DNA from: an uncultured Gilliamella sp.
GTDB lineage: Bacteria; Pseudomonadota; Gammaproteobacteria; Enterobacterales; Orbaceae
DNA length: 64,000 nt
Assembly: GCA_945271295.1 (NCBI GenBank)
Contig: CALYPG010000012.1
Coordinates: forward strand, 1 to 64,000
Reading direction: 5' to 3'
The notes under the pieces were generated by a model. The model was not told the origin of the DNA and searched no databases. It saw only the letters and a list, made by a program, of their open reading frames with translations. Made by a program: the position numbers and the translations under genes. Positions within the stretch are counted from its first letter, which is position 1. Each line of letters begins with the position of its first letter. Positions 37,910 to 47,428 of this stretch are shown piece after piece.

Positions 37910-37923
37910 ATCTATATATGAAC

Positions 37924-38520
37924 TTAATTAGCTGGTTTAGTATGCAAATGCATATCTTCACCCCAACGTGGTAGTGAAGGAATATCAATATCAAATAGAT
38001 CTAATGCCCTTGCTACACTATGTGTGATCATGTCATCAATAGTTTCAATATGTTGATAGAGCGCCGGTACAGGTGGAAAGATGATCCCTCCCATTAATGT
38101 CACTGCCTCCATATTTTTAATGTGACCTAAATGTAATGGCGTTTCTCGCACCATTAAAACCAATCGCCGCCGCTCCTTTAACACTACATCTGCAGCGCGA
38201 GTTAATAGGTTATCGGATAAACCATTGGCAATCGCCGCTAATGATTGCATTGAGCAAGGTGCAACTAACATACCCATGGTTTTAAATGAACCACTGGCAA
38301 TAGCTTCACCAATATTATCAATTGAATACACTTTACTAGCTAGTTCTTTAATTTGCGCTAAACTCATATGTGGCATTTCGTATGATCGTGTTAAATGTGC
38401 TGCTTTTGAAATCACTAAATGGGTTTCAATATCTAAAGGTTGTAACAGTTCTAAGGCTTTAATGCCATAAGCAAAACCCGTTGCACCACTAATTCCAATC
38501 ACTAATCGTTGCACAGCCAT
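37924..38520 (-). CDS. ubiX: Flavin prenyltransferase UbiX/Pad1
   Basis: Makes prenylated FMN, the cofactor of UbiD-type decarboxylases, from FMN and dimethylallyl phosphate. The 198-residue protein has [18 protein letters not shown] at the FMN site, [26 protein letters not shown], and the [20 protein letters not shown] catalytic block. No ubiD is in the window. The C-terminal [14 protein letters not shown] tail resembles the Pad1/UbiX variants that work with substituted benzoate decarboxylases, but that subtype call is tentative. Confidence 0.93.
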   Translation of the reverse strand: MAVQRLVIGISGATGFAYGIKALELLQPLDIETHLVISKAAHLTRSYEMPHMSLAQIKELASKVYSIDNIGEAIASGSFKTMGMLVAPCSMQSLAAIANGLSDNLLTRAADVVLKERRRLVLMVRETPLHLGHIKNMEAVTLMGGIIFPPVPALYQHIETIDDMITHSVARALDLFDIDIPSLPRWGEDMHLHTKPAN

Positions 38521-38826
38521 GTTAATTCCTATGGTTATTTGCAGTCAGACAAAATTACGTCTGGTATTATCGACTTTATTAAAATGTACTTATTTGAATT
38601 TTTGTTTCAAATCAACTAAAAATCACAATCAAAAATCAATTTTGATTTGTTACTGAATAAACAAATTGATTTAATCATACCGATATCACCCTTAGCTTTC
38701 AAGCAAGTATAGGCTAATAAACTAGATTCAAACATAAATGAGATGAGAAAATTAGTATGAGTTTACTGAGCTTAAGTCATAAAAGCTCAATATTTTTATG
38801 AAAATAAGGCGTAAATGATTGTCAAA
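38521..38826. other. Non-coding gap between ubiX and the DUF4432 gene
   Basis: No gene is visible here. A short hairpin CAGAC/GTCTG occurs at 38546-38563. TGAGCTT/AAGCTCA at 38767-38789, followed by ATATTTTT on the plus strand, is a weak terminator-like structure with no gene leading into it. Confidence 0.4.
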
Positions 38827-38865
38827 AGAAAAAAGATTACAGCTAACATGGATGTTAGCTGTAAT
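38827..38865 (-). terminator. DUF4432 gene terminator
   Basis: ATTACAGCTAACA/TGTTAGCTGTAAT form a perfect 13-bp stem with a 4-base loop, followed on the minus strand by a T-rich run. It sits 9 bases past the stop of the DUF4432 gene. Confidence 0.9.
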
Positions 38866-38873
38866 AACATAAC

Positions 38874-40082
38874 TTATTCTTTAGCCATCGGTTCTTCGAT
38901 CACATTCGTTGTTTGATTTCCTTGAATAGTTTTGATTTTATCTGCATATTTAGCTACAGCTTCCTTACCAGATAATAAACTATATGTCAGTGTGAAGGCT
39001 GTGCTTTGCCCCGGTTCTAATTGACGTACGCGTTTTTGTTCACGTTCAATTGTGACAGGATAAGCAAAACTTGTTCCTGGTTCTAAACCGGTTACATAAC
39101 CTTGTTTGAGCGTATCAGTATTTTTCCACAATGACAACACAGGCAGCTCTTTAATATTAAACGCTATGCCCGCAGCTTTATCACCCGCTTGGTTAGTTAC
39201 CATCACTTGAGTATTGCCGTTTGCATCAGCAAATGGATAAACATTAAATACCATTTCATCAAAGTCTTTAGTAGGACCTAAGTAAGTTTGCCATGTTTTT
39301 AATCCACCTTTAGCATAATCGTTAAACGGTGAAATTTCTTTAACAGGGGCAACAAATTTAGCGCCTTCTTCCAAAATTGGAGTACCAAAGTTACTGTGAT
39401 AAATAATCTGATAATCACGTGTATAATCACCTTTATTACTGACTATATCCTGCACAGTGAAATCTTTGGTACCTGGAATGTAACTTAATGATACCCATGT
39501 TTCTAAATTACTTTTTTTGAATGTATTTTCTTTAATTAAACCTTTTACAGTAATAATGTGAGGGACTTTATCTGCCACATCGACAATTAATTTTGATACA
39601 GGTGTATTTTCAGCTCGCCCATGCAAAGTATACATCATGCCATCCGCTTGTACTGCATGCCCTGTCCATTCAAAACCACAACGCACCATCATTTCATTAA
39701 AACCATCTAGCCAACCAATACCACCTCGGCTTTCTAAATTTATAAATTTAGGATTTACAACTTCATTCACTGGCGAATCCCAACCCATACGGACTCCATC
39801 ACCAACGACAGATAAAATACCTAATCCACGGGTAGGAATTAATTTGATGGTTAATTTATCACTGGTAATGGTCAGAAGTTGAGAGCCATCTTGTTTCCCC
39901 CCTTTAAGAACGGTATTTTGTATAGTGAATTTTTCACCTGTGATACCTAAATTTTCACTCGTTACAGACCAGTTACCTTTATCAATACCTTTATCGTTAT
40001 CAGTTAATACAAATTCTTTCGCACTAGCTGTATATGAGGTCAAACTAAATATTATGGCTAATGAAATAATTTTGATTTTCAT
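38874..40082 (-). CDS. Periplasmic DUF4432 / aldose-1-epimerase-like protein
   Basis: About 402 residues with a cleavable signal peptide (IISLAIIFSLTSYTASAKE). The mature part fits the galactose-mutarotase-like DUF4432 fold: LIPTRGLGILSVVGDGVRMGWDSP, GGIGWLDGFNEMMVRCGFEWTG, MYTLHGRAENTPVSK, and IYHSNFGTPILEEGAKF. These proteins are thought to act on sugars or sugar acids, but the reaction is unknown. The export signal is noteworthy because many family members are cytoplasmic. ATG 40082 follows AAGGA by six bases; an ATG two codons earlier is too close to it. Confidence 0.85.
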   Translation of the reverse strand: MKIKIISLAIIFSLTSYTASAKEFVLTDNDKGIDKGNWSVTSENLGITGEKFTIQNTVLKGGKQDGSQLLTITSDKLTIKLIPTRGLGILSVVGDGVRMGWDSPVNEVVNPKFINLESRGGIGWLDGFNEMMVRCGFEWTGHAVQADGMMYTLHGRAENTPVSKLIVDVADKVPHIITVKGLIKENTFKKSNLETWVSLSYIPGTKDFTVQDIVSNKGDYTRDYQIIYHSNFGTPILEEGAKFVAPVKEISPFNDYAKGGLKTWQTYLGPTKDFDEMVFNVYPFADANGNTQVMVTNQAGDKAAGIAFNIKELPVLSLWKNTDTLKQGYVTGLEPGTSFAYPVTIEREQKRVRQLEPGQSTAFTLTYSLLSGKEAVAKYADKIKTIQGNQTTNVIEEPMAKE

Positions 40083-40245
40083 ATTCATTCCTTATAAGTT
40101 ATTTGATAAAACTGAATCGTTTCAGTTAATATGACATAAAATTATACAATCAGCAAAAGAAAAAATTGAAAATGAGAGCTTATTCACACTTTTAAAATAA
40201 AGTATGAATAATAATGCCAAATTAATTTAATTAACTAATTAACTA

Positions 40246-40842
40246 TCAATTAGTTGAAGATTTTTGAGAATTAGGTTGAATCTGTCCCATTTTCCAATGT
40301 TTACGACAAACTGAGTGAAATTCACTATCACCCAGACGTAGAGGATTGCCAAATTTAATAATTTGACCGTCTTGACCTTCCAATAGATTCATCGTAGCCT
40401 TTTTGCCACACCAACATACAGTTTTAAGTTCCCTAAAATTATCAGCGATTTCTAATAATGCTTTAGAGCCTTCAAATAAATGTCCCATATAATCCGTTTT
40501 TAAACCAAAAAACATCATTGGCACGCCATATTCATCACAGGCATCTGACAATTTCCATATGGTATTTGCGGATAAAAAATGACTTTCATCGATAAGTACA
40601 CAGGCATAACTATTTTGTCTGATATGCTCAATGATCTGCTCCACACTATCATCATCTAATAACATGGCTTTTTTACGTAACCCTAATCGAGAAACGATTT
40701 CGATATCAGAATGACGAGTATCAAAAGAAGATTTAAGTAACAACGTCTGCATATTATTACTTAAGTAATTATGATCAACTTGTAATAGTTCCGTAGATTT
40801 TCCAGCATTCATCACGGAGTAAATAAAATAAATTTTAGACAA
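40246..40842 (-). CDS. tdk: Thymidine kinase
   Basis: Phosphorylates thymidine to dTMP in the salvage pathway. The 198-residue type II enzyme has the P-loop SVMNAGKSTELL at the N-terminus, the Walker B-type CVLIDESHFL, and a zinc-binding lasso. The lasso shows CWCGKKA and VCRKHW near the C-terminus, the expected four cysteine/histidine positions. It is single, with no partner nearby. Confidence 0.96.
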   Translation of the reverse strand: MSKIYFIYSVMNAGKSTELLQVDHNYLSNNMQTLLLKSSFDTRHSDIEIVSRLGLRKKAMLLDDDSVEQIIEHIRQNSYACVLIDESHFLSANTIWKLSDACDEYGVPMMFFGLKTDYMGHLFEGSKALLEIADNFRELKTVCWCGKKATMNLLEGQDGQIIKFGNPLRLGDSEFHSVCRKHWKMGQIQPNSQKSSTN

Positions 40843-40897
40843 AATAATGCTCTCAAAAATAAAGTCAATACAATAAATGATAGGATTCAGATAATAA

Positions 40898-40925
40898 AAA
40901 AGGTAAGTCTAACAACCTACCTTTT
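40898..40925 (-). terminator. gpmA terminator
   Basis: On the minus strand AAAAGGTA pairs with TACCTTTT across a 12-base loop and is followed by Ts. It lies 18 bases after the gpmA stop codon. Confidence 0.75.
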
Positions 40926-40943
40926 AGATAAACCAATAAGTAA

Positions 40944-41696
40944 TTATTTTGCTTTGCCTTGGTTAGCTACTGCTGCTTGTTTAGCGGCAATTTCATCAGC
41001 GTTACCTAAGTAATAGTGTTTGATCACTTTCATGTTATCATCAAATTCATATACTAATGGCACACCAGTAGGTATATTTAATTCAATAATATCATCATCG
41101 CTGATATTATCTAAATGTTTAACTAAAGCACGCAGTGAGTTACCGTGAGCAGCAATAATAACTCGTTCACCTTTAGCAACTCGTGGTGCAATGGTTGATT
41201 CCCAGTATGGAAGTACACGTTTGATGGTTAATGCTAAACTTTCAGTTAATGGTAATTCAGATTCTGGTAATTTGCTATAACGAGAATCATGACCCGGGAA
41301 ACGTTCATCTGATTTTTCTAATGCCGGAGGAGTAATAGCAAAACCACGACGCCATAATTTAACTTGTTCATCACCATATTTAGCAGCAGTTTCGGCTTTA
41401 TTTAAACCTTGTAATGCACCATAGTGGCGTTCATTTAATTTCCAGCATTTTTCAACTGGCAACCATGCTTGATCCACTTCATCTAATACATGCCATAAAG
41501 TATGGATAGCTCGTTTTAAAACAGAGGTATAGGCATAATCAAATTGAAAACCTTCTTGTTTAAGTAATTTACCCGCTTCTGCTGCTTCCTTATTACCTTT
41601 GTCAGAAAGATCGACATCAGTCCAACCACAAAAACGATTTTCTTGATTCCAAACACTTTCTCCGTGTCGAATAAGAACTAATTTTTTTACTGCCAT
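40944..41696 (-). CDS. gpmA: 2,3-bisphosphoglycerate-dependent phosphoglycerate mutase
   Basis: Interconverts 3- and 2-phosphoglycerate in glycolysis. The 250 residues carry the RHGE phosphohistidine motif ([18 protein letters not shown]), the [18 protein letters not shown] block and the second histidine in [16 protein letters not shown], all typical of cofactor-dependent mutases. SD AAGGAG lies seven bases before the start. Single gene with its own terminator. Confidence 0.97.
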   Translation of the reverse strand: MAVKKLVLIRHGESVWNQENRFCGWTDVDLSDKGNKEAAEAGKLLKQEGFQFDYAYTSVLKRAIHTLWHVLDEVDQAWLPVEKCWKLNERHYGALQGLNKAETAAKYGDEQVKLWRRGFAITPPALEKSDERFPGHDSRYSKLPESELPLTESLALTIKRVLPYWESTIAPRVAKGERVIIAAHGNSLRALVKHLDNISDDDIIELNIPTGVPLVYEFDDNMKVIKHYYLGNADEIAAKQAAVANQGKAK

Positions 41697-41819
41697 GAAT
41701 ATAACTCCTTTGTTACGTAGAATAAAACTGATTAATGAATTTTGTATTCATAACAATGCACGGGAAAAATATTTTGTGCATTGTTATTGTTTTGCGCAAG
41801 TTACTTTGCGGCAAAACAC

Positions 41820-42872
41820 TTATTCAAGTGGTAAGTAATTTAATGGATCCACTGACTGTGCTCGATAACGAATTTCAAAATGCAATCTTACCGAGGAAGT
41901 ACCTGTCGCACCCATAGTGGCAATTTGCTCACCGGCTCGCACAGATTGTTGTTCTTTGACTAAAATTGATTGATTGTGTGCATAAGCAGTTAAATAATCA
42001 TCATTATGTTTGATAATAATTAAATTACCATAACCGGGCAAGGCATTACCTGAATATACAACTCGTCCATCAGCTGCCGCCATGACCTTATCACCATAAG
42101 AGCTCGCTATATCAATACCCTTGCTAGCACTGGAATATTTTACGATAACTTTACCTCTAGCAGGCCAGCGCCATGTAATATTGGCAACGTTAGAGGTTGC
42201 ATTTGGACTTTTGGTTGATGTATTGTTTTTATTACTTACTGGGTTGGTCACTGTTTTGGTTGTTTGCTTTATTTGTGATGACAAAGATTTATTGGATGTC
42301 GAGGTTATCGTTGTTGTTGTGGTCATAACCGGTTTAGTTTTAGACTTAGCCGTTCCCGAATTTGATGTTGAATTGTTGGATGAATTTTGTCCGGCAGACA
42401 CTTTTTCAGTCACAATCACAGTTGTATACCCACTCACATCTAATACTTGACCAACGCTTACAGCATACGGCTCACTGATATTATTTTTAGCCGCTAAAGA
42501 ACGATAATCATTACCGGTTACCCAAGCAATATAAAATAACGTATCACCACGTTTAACCGTATAGGTATCACCTTGGTAGCCACCTTTAGGAATTTCATCA
42601 TAATTACGGTTATAAACTATACGTTCATTATTTGCTATTTCAATACCATCAGTTGGTGAAGAACTGACTTCGGCCGTTGAATAAGTTGGTGCAGATGTAC
42701 TTGGATATGAACTAATTGTACCTTTTGTTGAAATATTAGTAGGAGGTTTAGTATAAACCGACGAAATTGATCCGCTAGATGAATCAGAAATATCTTCAAT
42801 TTGAGCCGGATTAGTTTGAGTACAAGCAACAATCATCAAACTTAGGCAACTTAATGTTATCGTTTTTTTCAA
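41820..42872 (-). CDS. nlpD: NlpD, LysM/LytM-domain lipoprotein activator of cell separation
   Basis: A 350-residue outer-membrane lipoprotein. The signal peptide ends in MIVAC (lipobox Cys). A Ser/Thr-rich linker follows, then a LysM domain (YTVKRGDTLFYIAWVTGNDYRSLA), a Thr/Ser/Asn-rich spacer and a C-terminal LytM domain (RGKVIVKYSSASKGIDIA to LHFEIRYRAQSVDPLNYL). The first zinc ligand of active LytM peptidases is replaced (KGID), as in E. coli NlpD. It therefore activates the amidase AmiC rather than cutting murein itself. TTG 42872 after AAAGG is the likely start. The rpoS gene that often follows nlpD is absent here. Confidence 0.93.
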   Translation of the reverse strand: MKKTITLSCLSLMIVACTQTNPAQIEDISDSSSGSISSVYTKPPTNISTKGTISSYPSTSAPTYSTAEVSSSPTDGIEIANNERIVYNRNYDEIPKGGYQGDTYTVKRGDTLFYIAWVTGNDYRSLAAKNNISEPYAVSVGQVLDVSGYTTVIVTEKVSAGQNSSNNSTSNSGTAKSKTKPVMTTTTTITSTSNKSLSSQIKQTTKTVTNPVSNKNNTSTKSPNATSNVANITWRWPARGKVIVKYSSASKGIDIASSYGDKVMAAADGRVVYSGNALPGYGNLIIIKHNDDYLTAYAHNQSILVKEQQSVRAGEQIATMGATGTSSVRLHFEIRYRAQSVDPLNYLPLE

Positions 42873-42911
42873 AGCAACACCTTTAGTTAATAAACATTGA
42901 CCTAACTGCAC

Positions 42912-43193
42912 ATTCTATCTCATTTTAAATGAAAAAAACATTAGATAAATTTTCATCTTTTATATCACAAAATAATAAGAACATATCTTTTTGTAGCAAT
43001 TTTCATTATTATTTTGAAGTAATCAATTTGATTGCAACTTAACGAAATAAAAAAAGGTAAATATTTTTCTAAAAAACACTTTTACATCTTATCTGCTATT
43101 GGTAATAGCATTTATTTTGAATAGAGTGAGTATATACAATAAAATATTCTTAAGTATAGTATATTCTATGATAATTTAATGTGATTTGAAATA
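42912..43193. other. Divergent promoter region between nlpD and rsmI
   Basis: There is no gene. GCTATT/AATAGC around 43094-43109 makes a small hairpin, and AT-rich stretches with TATAGTATATTCTATG-like sequence at about 43155-43170 could hold the rsmI promoter. Nothing more specific can be supported. Confidence 0.3.
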
Positions 43194-44021
43194 ATGACTC
43201 TATATATTGTTGCCACGCCAATCGGAAACCTCGATGACATCACCTTAAGAGCAATTGACGTTCTTAAACGTGTTGATCTTATAGCTGCTGAAGACACTCG
43301 CCATAGTGGCTTATTATTACAACATTTAGGTATTAAGGCTAAGCTCTTTGCCTTACATGATCATAATGAACAAGAAAAGTCACAGATTTTGATTGACAAA
43401 CTTAAAGCAGGATTATCAATTGCACTAATTTCCGATGCCGGAACGCCGTTAATTAACGATCCTGGTTATCATCTGGTTAAAGCATGCCGTGACAATCAAA
43501 TCAAAGTAGTACCAATTCCCGGCGCCTGCGCAGCAATAACCGCGCTTTCAGTTGCAGGTTTACCTTCCGATAAATTTTGTTATGAAGGATTTTTACCCGC
43601 TAAAAGTAAAGCGCGTCAAGATAGTTTATTAACCTTGATTAATGAAACGCGCACCATGATATTTTATGAATCAACACATCGTTTAATGGATACGCTTAAT
43701 GATATGCAAGCAATTTTTGGCGTGGATAAACCGATTGTACTAGCAAAAGAGCTGACCAAAACTTGGGAGACCATTGTGAGTTATCGAGTGGGAGAACTTA
43801 TTGAATGGCTAAATGAAGATGTTTGCAGACAAAAAGGTGAATTTGTTTTAATTGTTGAGGGGCATAGCAAAAATGATAATGAGATTACCCCAAATGTGAT
43901 TAATACCCTTAAATTATTACAAAAAGAGTTACCATTGAAAAAAGCAGCGGCAATCACCGCCGAAATATATGGACTTAAAAAGAATCAACTTTACCAAGTT
44001 GGCTTAACTTTAGAAAAATGA
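43194..44021 (+). CDS. rsmI: 16S rRNA 2'-O-methyltransferase RsmI
   Basis: Methylates the 2'-OH of C1402 in 16S rRNA using S-adenosylmethionine. The 275-residue protein has the SPOUT-independent tetrapyrrole-methylase-type fold with [46 protein letters not shown] and [18 protein letters not shown]. The last region, [22 protein letters not shown], is the RsmI-specific C-terminus. It is monocistronic. Confidence 0.96.
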   Translation: MTLYIVATPIGNLDDITLRAIDVLKRVDLIAAEDTRHSGLLLQHLGIKAKLFALHDHNEQEKSQILIDKLKAGLSIALISDAGTPLINDPGYHLVKACRDNQIKVVPIPGACAAITALSVAGLPSDKFCYEGFLPAKSKARQDSLLTLINETRTMIFYESTHRLMDTLNDMQAIFGVDKPIVLAKELTKTWETIVSYRVGELIEWLNEDVCRQKGEFVLIVEGHSKNDNEITPNVINTLKLLQKELPLKKAAAITAEIYGLKKNQLYQVGLTLEK

Positions 44022-44212
44022 TCTAACTATTTTGATTTAGATAGTCTGAGGCGCACACCTATTTATATTATCTCAAATATCAAATGGTAAACTTGGAATC
44101 TTCATTGAAGTCAATGCAAAATCATCCATAAGAACATTGGCACAAACATCATCATTTAGTATATAATTAGCCTTTATTTTTATGACATTTTATTAGAAAG
44201 GTAACAAACAAT

Positions 44213-45304
44213 ATGGGATTTAAATGTGGGATCGTCGGACTACCAAATGTTGGAAAATCAACGCTGTTTAATGCGCTAACTAAAGCAGGAATCGAAGCGG
44301 CTAACTTTCCTTTTTGCACTATCGAACCAAATACCGGTGTGGTACCAATGCCAGATCCTCGTTTAGATCAGCTTGCTGTTATTGTTAAACCCCAACGAAT
44401 TTTACCCACTACCATGGAATTTGTTGATATTGCAGGATTAGTTAAAGGTGCCTCGAAAGGTGAAGGACTTGGCAATCAATTTTTAGCTAATATTCGCGAA
44501 ACTGAAGCTATAGGTCATGTTGTTCGCTGCTTTGAAAATGATAATATTATTCACGTGGCGGGTAAGATCGATCCGGCAGAAGATATTGAAATTATCAATA
44601 CTGAACTTGCATTAGCTGATCTTGAAGCTTGTGAGCGAGCGATCAATCGAGTACAAAAAAAAGCTAAAGGCGGCGATAAAGATGCCAAATTTGAATTAGA
44701 AATACTAGAAAAATGCCTACCGCATTTAGAACAAGGCAAAAAATTATTGTTATTAGATCTTAGCAAAGAAGAACTAGAAGCAATTAAATACCTTAGTTTC
44801 TTAACATTAAAACCAACTATGTATATTGCCAATGTTAATGAAGATGGATTTGAAAACAACCCCTATCTTGATAAAGTGAAAGCAATTGCCGAACAAGAAA
44901 AATCAGTGGTTGTGCCTGTGTGTGCCGCCATCGAAGCCGAACTAGCCGAACTAGACGACAATGATCGCGATGAGTTTATGCAAGACTTGGGCTTAACCGA
45001 ACCAGGATTAAACCGCGTTATTCGTGCTGGTTATAGCTTACTTAATCTGCAAACTTATTTTACCGCAGGCGTTAAAGAAGTTAGGGCTTGGACTATTACA
45101 GTTGGTGATACCGCACCACAAGCAGCGGGGAAAATCCATACTGATTTCGAAAAAGGATTTATCCGCGCGCAAACGATAGCTTTTGATGATTTTATAAAAT
45201 ATGGTGGTGAGCAAGGAGCTAAAGAAGCCGGTAAAATGCGTTCTGAAGGCAAAGATTATGTCGTTCAAGATGGCGATATTATGAACTTTTTATTTAATGT
45301 GTAG
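44213..45304 (+). CDS. ychF: Redox-regulated ATPase/GTPase YchF (OLA1 family)
   Basis: Ribosome-associated NTPase of the Obg-related YchF/OLA1 family that prefers ATP. The 363 residues have G1 [10 protein letters not shown]3 [20 protein letters not shown], the atypical G4 NVNE that accounts for ATP preference, a coiled-coil hairpin, and a C-terminal TGS domain (VREVRAWTI-like [20 protein letters not shown]). It often neighbours pth in enterics; pth is not in this window. A strong hairpin follows. Confidence 0.97.
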   Translation: MGFKCGIVGLPNVGKSTLFNALTKAGIEAANFPFCTIEPNTGVVPMPDPRLDQLAVIVKPQRILPTTMEFVDIAGLVKGASKGEGLGNQFLANIRETEAIGHVVRCFENDNIIHVAGKIDPAEDIEIINTELALADLEACERAINRVQKKAKGGDKDAKFELEILEKCLPHLEQGKKLLLLDLSKEELEAIKYLSFLTLKPTMYIANVNEDGFENNPYLDKVKAIAEQEKSVVVPVCAAIEAELAELDDNDRDEFMQDLGLTEPGLNRVIRAGYSLLNLQTYFTAGVKEVRAWTITVGDTAPQAAGKIHTDFEKGFIRAQTIAFDDFIKYGGEQGAKEAGKMRSEGKDYVVQDGDIMNFLFNV

Positions 45305-45309
45305 TGCAC

Positions 45310-45341
45310 ATATATACGTCGCTCCTGAGCGACGTATATAT
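45310..45341 (+). terminator. Long perfect hairpin after ychF
   Basis: ATATATACGTCGCTC and GAGCGACGTATATAT are perfect complements over 15 bp, separated by only two bases. It starts 6 bases after the ychF stop. There is no T run, so it may act as a bidirectional terminator, a stabilising 3' end, or a cruciform-prone palindrome. Confidence 0.6.
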
Positions 45342-45402
45342 AATCAATGGCAGACAATTAATTTTCAACAATACCCATAATACTTAAATACAGGCATATC
45401 TT

Positions 45403-45441
45403 TATACTGAAACATATAGTTAACCTGAAACTTCTTTACAA
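45403..45441 (+). promoter_or_regulatory. 39-bp conserved upstream element, copy C (moeA)
   Basis: Half-sites ACTGAAAC and CCTGAAAC lie 18 bp apart and the core CCTGAAACTTCTTTACAA differs at one of 18 positions from the azlC and pdxS copies. It lies 65 bases upstream of moeA, oriented towards the gene. Confidence 0.6.
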
Positions 45442-45458
45442 GTAGTTACAACTCACAG

Positions 45459-45497
45459 ATGGATAAGGATAAGGATAAGGATAAGGATCAGCAATAG
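45459..45497 (+). promoter_or_regulatory. moeA leader with GGATAA hexamer repeats and a 12-codon micro-ORF
   Basis: Four tandem GGATAA units (45461-45484) plus GGAT lie just before moeA. They encode an ATG-started micro-ORF MDKDKDKDKDQQ ending in TAG ten bases before the moeA ATG. Each repeat also carries an SD-like AAGGA. The array could change length by slippage without shifting the micro-ORF frame, altering spacing in the translation initiation region. Confidence 0.5.
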
Positions 45498-45506
45498 GAA
45501 CATTTT

Positions 45507-46736
45507 ATGTTACTCACTTTTGAACAGGCAAAACAAAAATTACTCCAAGCCGCATCAATGACAATACCATTGGCGAACGAAAGAATCTCATTAATTGATG
45601 CACTTGATCGAATTACTGCTGAATCAATTATTTCCCCGATTAATGTCCCAAGCTTCGATAATTCAGCAATGGATGGCTATGCCGTCAGAGAGTTTGATAT
45701 TGAGAAATCTAAAATATTACCCTTAGCTGGTGCTATTTTTGCAGGTGATGATATTAGCCACCTCAATTGGCCAACAGGTACGTGTTTGCGAATAATGACT
45801 GGCGCCCCGGTTCCCAATGAAGCAGACGCAGTTGTGATGCAAGAACAAACCGAAATAACCAATGCTGGTATCCATTTTTTAAGTGACATTAAAGCTGGCA
45901 GTAACATTCGCCGTATTGGGGAAGATGTTAAAAAAAATACCGTAGTGTTTCCTAAAGGTAAACGCCTTACAATTCCGACTTTATCGACGCTTGCGACTTT
46001 AGGGCTTGCTCAACTTACTGTATTCAAAAAGTTGAAAGTTGCCCTCTTTTCAACGGGTAATGAATTAACCCCGATTGGTCAACCATTATCTTATTCTGGC
46101 GCGATTTATGACAGTAATCGATTCACCTTAAAGTTATTACTGACACAACTTAATTGTGAAATTATCGATTTGGGTATTATTCCTGATGATCCGAGGCAAA
46201 TAAAACAAGCGTTAATGGCAGCAGCTAAACAAGCTAATTTAGTGCTAACCAGTGGTGGAGTTTCGGTCGGTGATGCAGATTATACTAAAACGGCTTTAGA
46301 AGAGCTTGGACAGATTAATTTTTGGAAAATTGCCATGAAACCGGGCAAACCATTTGCATTTGGTCAAATTGGGGAGGCATTATTTTGTGGTTTGCCTGGC
46401 AATCCTGTGTCAACCTTAGTTACCTTTTATCAATTAGTGCAACCATTGATTCTAGCACTCTCAGGTAACGTTGAATCATCATTATCAAACTTATCATTTA
46501 AAGTTAATACAGCAACAGATCTCAAAAAAAGCCCTGGCCGATTAGATTTTCAACGTGGTGTTTTGCAAACCAACAATAAAGGCGAACTAGAGGTTACCAC
46601 CACAGGTCAACAAGGTTCACACATCACCCAATCATTCAATCATGCTAATTGTTTTATTGTACTCGATCAAGAACTCGGCAACGTTAGTAAAGGTGAGCAA
46701 GTAACGGTTGAACTATTTAATGCACTATTAAAATAG
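45507..46736 (+). CDS. moeA: Molybdopterin molybdenumtransferase MoeA
   Basis: Inserts molybdate into adenylated molybdopterin to complete the molybdenum cofactor. The 409 residues include PSFDNSAMDGYAVREFD, IMTGAPVPNEADAVVMQEQTE, the catalytic LTSGGVSVGDADYTKTALEE and KPGKPFAFGQIGEALFCGLPGNPVS. MoeB, its usual neighbour in enterics, is not next to it; an EamA gene converges on its 3' end with a 9-base overlap. The leader contains unusual hexamer repeats and a 39-bp regulatory element. Confidence 0.97.
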   Translation: MLLTFEQAKQKLLQAASMTIPLANERISLIDALDRITAESIISPINVPSFDNSAMDGYAVREFDIEKSKILPLAGAIFAGDDISHLNWPTGTCLRIMTGAPVPNEADAVVMQEQTEITNAGIHFLSDIKAGSNIRRIGEDVKKNTVVFPKGKRLTIPTLSTLATLGLAQLTVFKKLKVALFSTGNELTPIGQPLSYSGAIYDSNRFTLKLLLTQLNCEIIDLGIIPDDPRQIKQALMAAAKQANLVLTSGGVSVGDADYTKTALEELGQINFWKIAMKPGKPFAFGQIGEALFCGLPGNPVSTLVTFYQLVQPLILALSGNVESSLSNLSFKVNTATDLKKSPGRLDFQRGVLQTNNKGELEVTTTGQQGSHITQSFNHANCFIVLDQELGNVSKGEQVTVELFNALLK

Positions 46737-47156
46737 TGCCACCAATATAGCGCCACCGGCAATCATAGCAACGCCAATTCCAGCAGGAAATGATATTTTC
46801 TCACCAAACAAAATAGCTGCAAACACAACTGCAAATACGACACTGAGTTTGTCAATGGGTGCAACCTGAGACACTTTACCTTCTTTAATAGCCATAAAGT
46901 AAAATAACCAGGAAAGTGCTCCAGCTATACCACTTAATGCAATTATAAATAACGCTTTTTTATCATTTAGAAAGGTATTAATTAAATTCAATTTACCTTG
47001 AACTACAACGACACCAACTAAAAAAATTGCCATTACAATAGAACGAATCGCTGTAGCTGTATTGGCATCTAAATGTTGTAAACCAATTTTACCTAAAATT
47101 GCTACGCAGGCAGCTGTGATTGCCGATAGTAAAGCATAGATCAACCATGCGCTCAT
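46728..47156 (-). CDS. EamA family transporter, single domain
   Basis: A 142-residue protein consisting of one five-helix EamA (drug/metabolite transporter) domain, about half the usual ten-helix protein. Features include ACVAILGKIGLQHLDANTATAIRS, LSGIAGALSWLFYFMAIKEGKVSQVAPIDKLSVVF and the closing GVAMIAGGAILVAL. Such half-size members act as dimers. Substrate unknown. Converges with moeA. Confidence 0.85.
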   Translation of the reverse strand: MSAWLIYALLSAITAACVAILGKIGLQHLDANTATAIRSIVMAIFLVGVVVVQGKLNLINTFLNDKKALFIIALSGIAGALSWLFYFMAIKEGKVSQVAPIDKLSVVFAVVFAAILFGEKISFPAGIGVAMIAGGAILVALF

Positions 47157-47158
47157 AT

Positions 47159-47365
47159 TTAATTCCTATCAATTTGGATCATGTATTGTTGATTATTGGA
47201 ATTTTTTTGACATTGTTGTGAGTTACTCATTACACCATTACAGCCTTCTAATACACCGTGTGGTTTTGTCCAACGGTATTGTTTGCCCTCATCATCTTTA
47301 CCACCACAACCAATTATACCTAGACTAAGTATGACACAGGATAATACCATCACTATGGTTTTCAT
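47159..47365 (-). CDS. Small lipoprotein of unknown function
   Basis: A 68-residue protein with an N-terminal signal sequence (MKTIVMVLSCVILSLGIIGC) ending in a lipobox, so Cys20 is probably lipidated. The mature part of about 48 residues is polar, with two more cysteines (LEGCNGVMSNSQQCQ) that could form a disulfide. CGGAG precedes the ATG. It lies two bases from the EamA gene in the same direction. Family not recognised. Confidence 0.7.
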   Translation of the reverse strand: MKTIVMVLSCVILSLGIIGCGGKDDEGKQYRWTKPHGVLEGCNGVMSNSQQCQKNSNNQQYMIQIDRN

Positions 47366-47428
47366 GATTTTTCTCCGTTTTCATATGCAATTAATATATG
47401 AATTTTGACAATTTATTTACATATCGTT

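Noticed and set aside
44030-44180. Minus-strand stretch reading DDFALTSMKIPSLPFDI between rsmI and ychF
   Set aside because: Only about 30 codons, no start or SD, and no recognisable family; cannot be told from chance.
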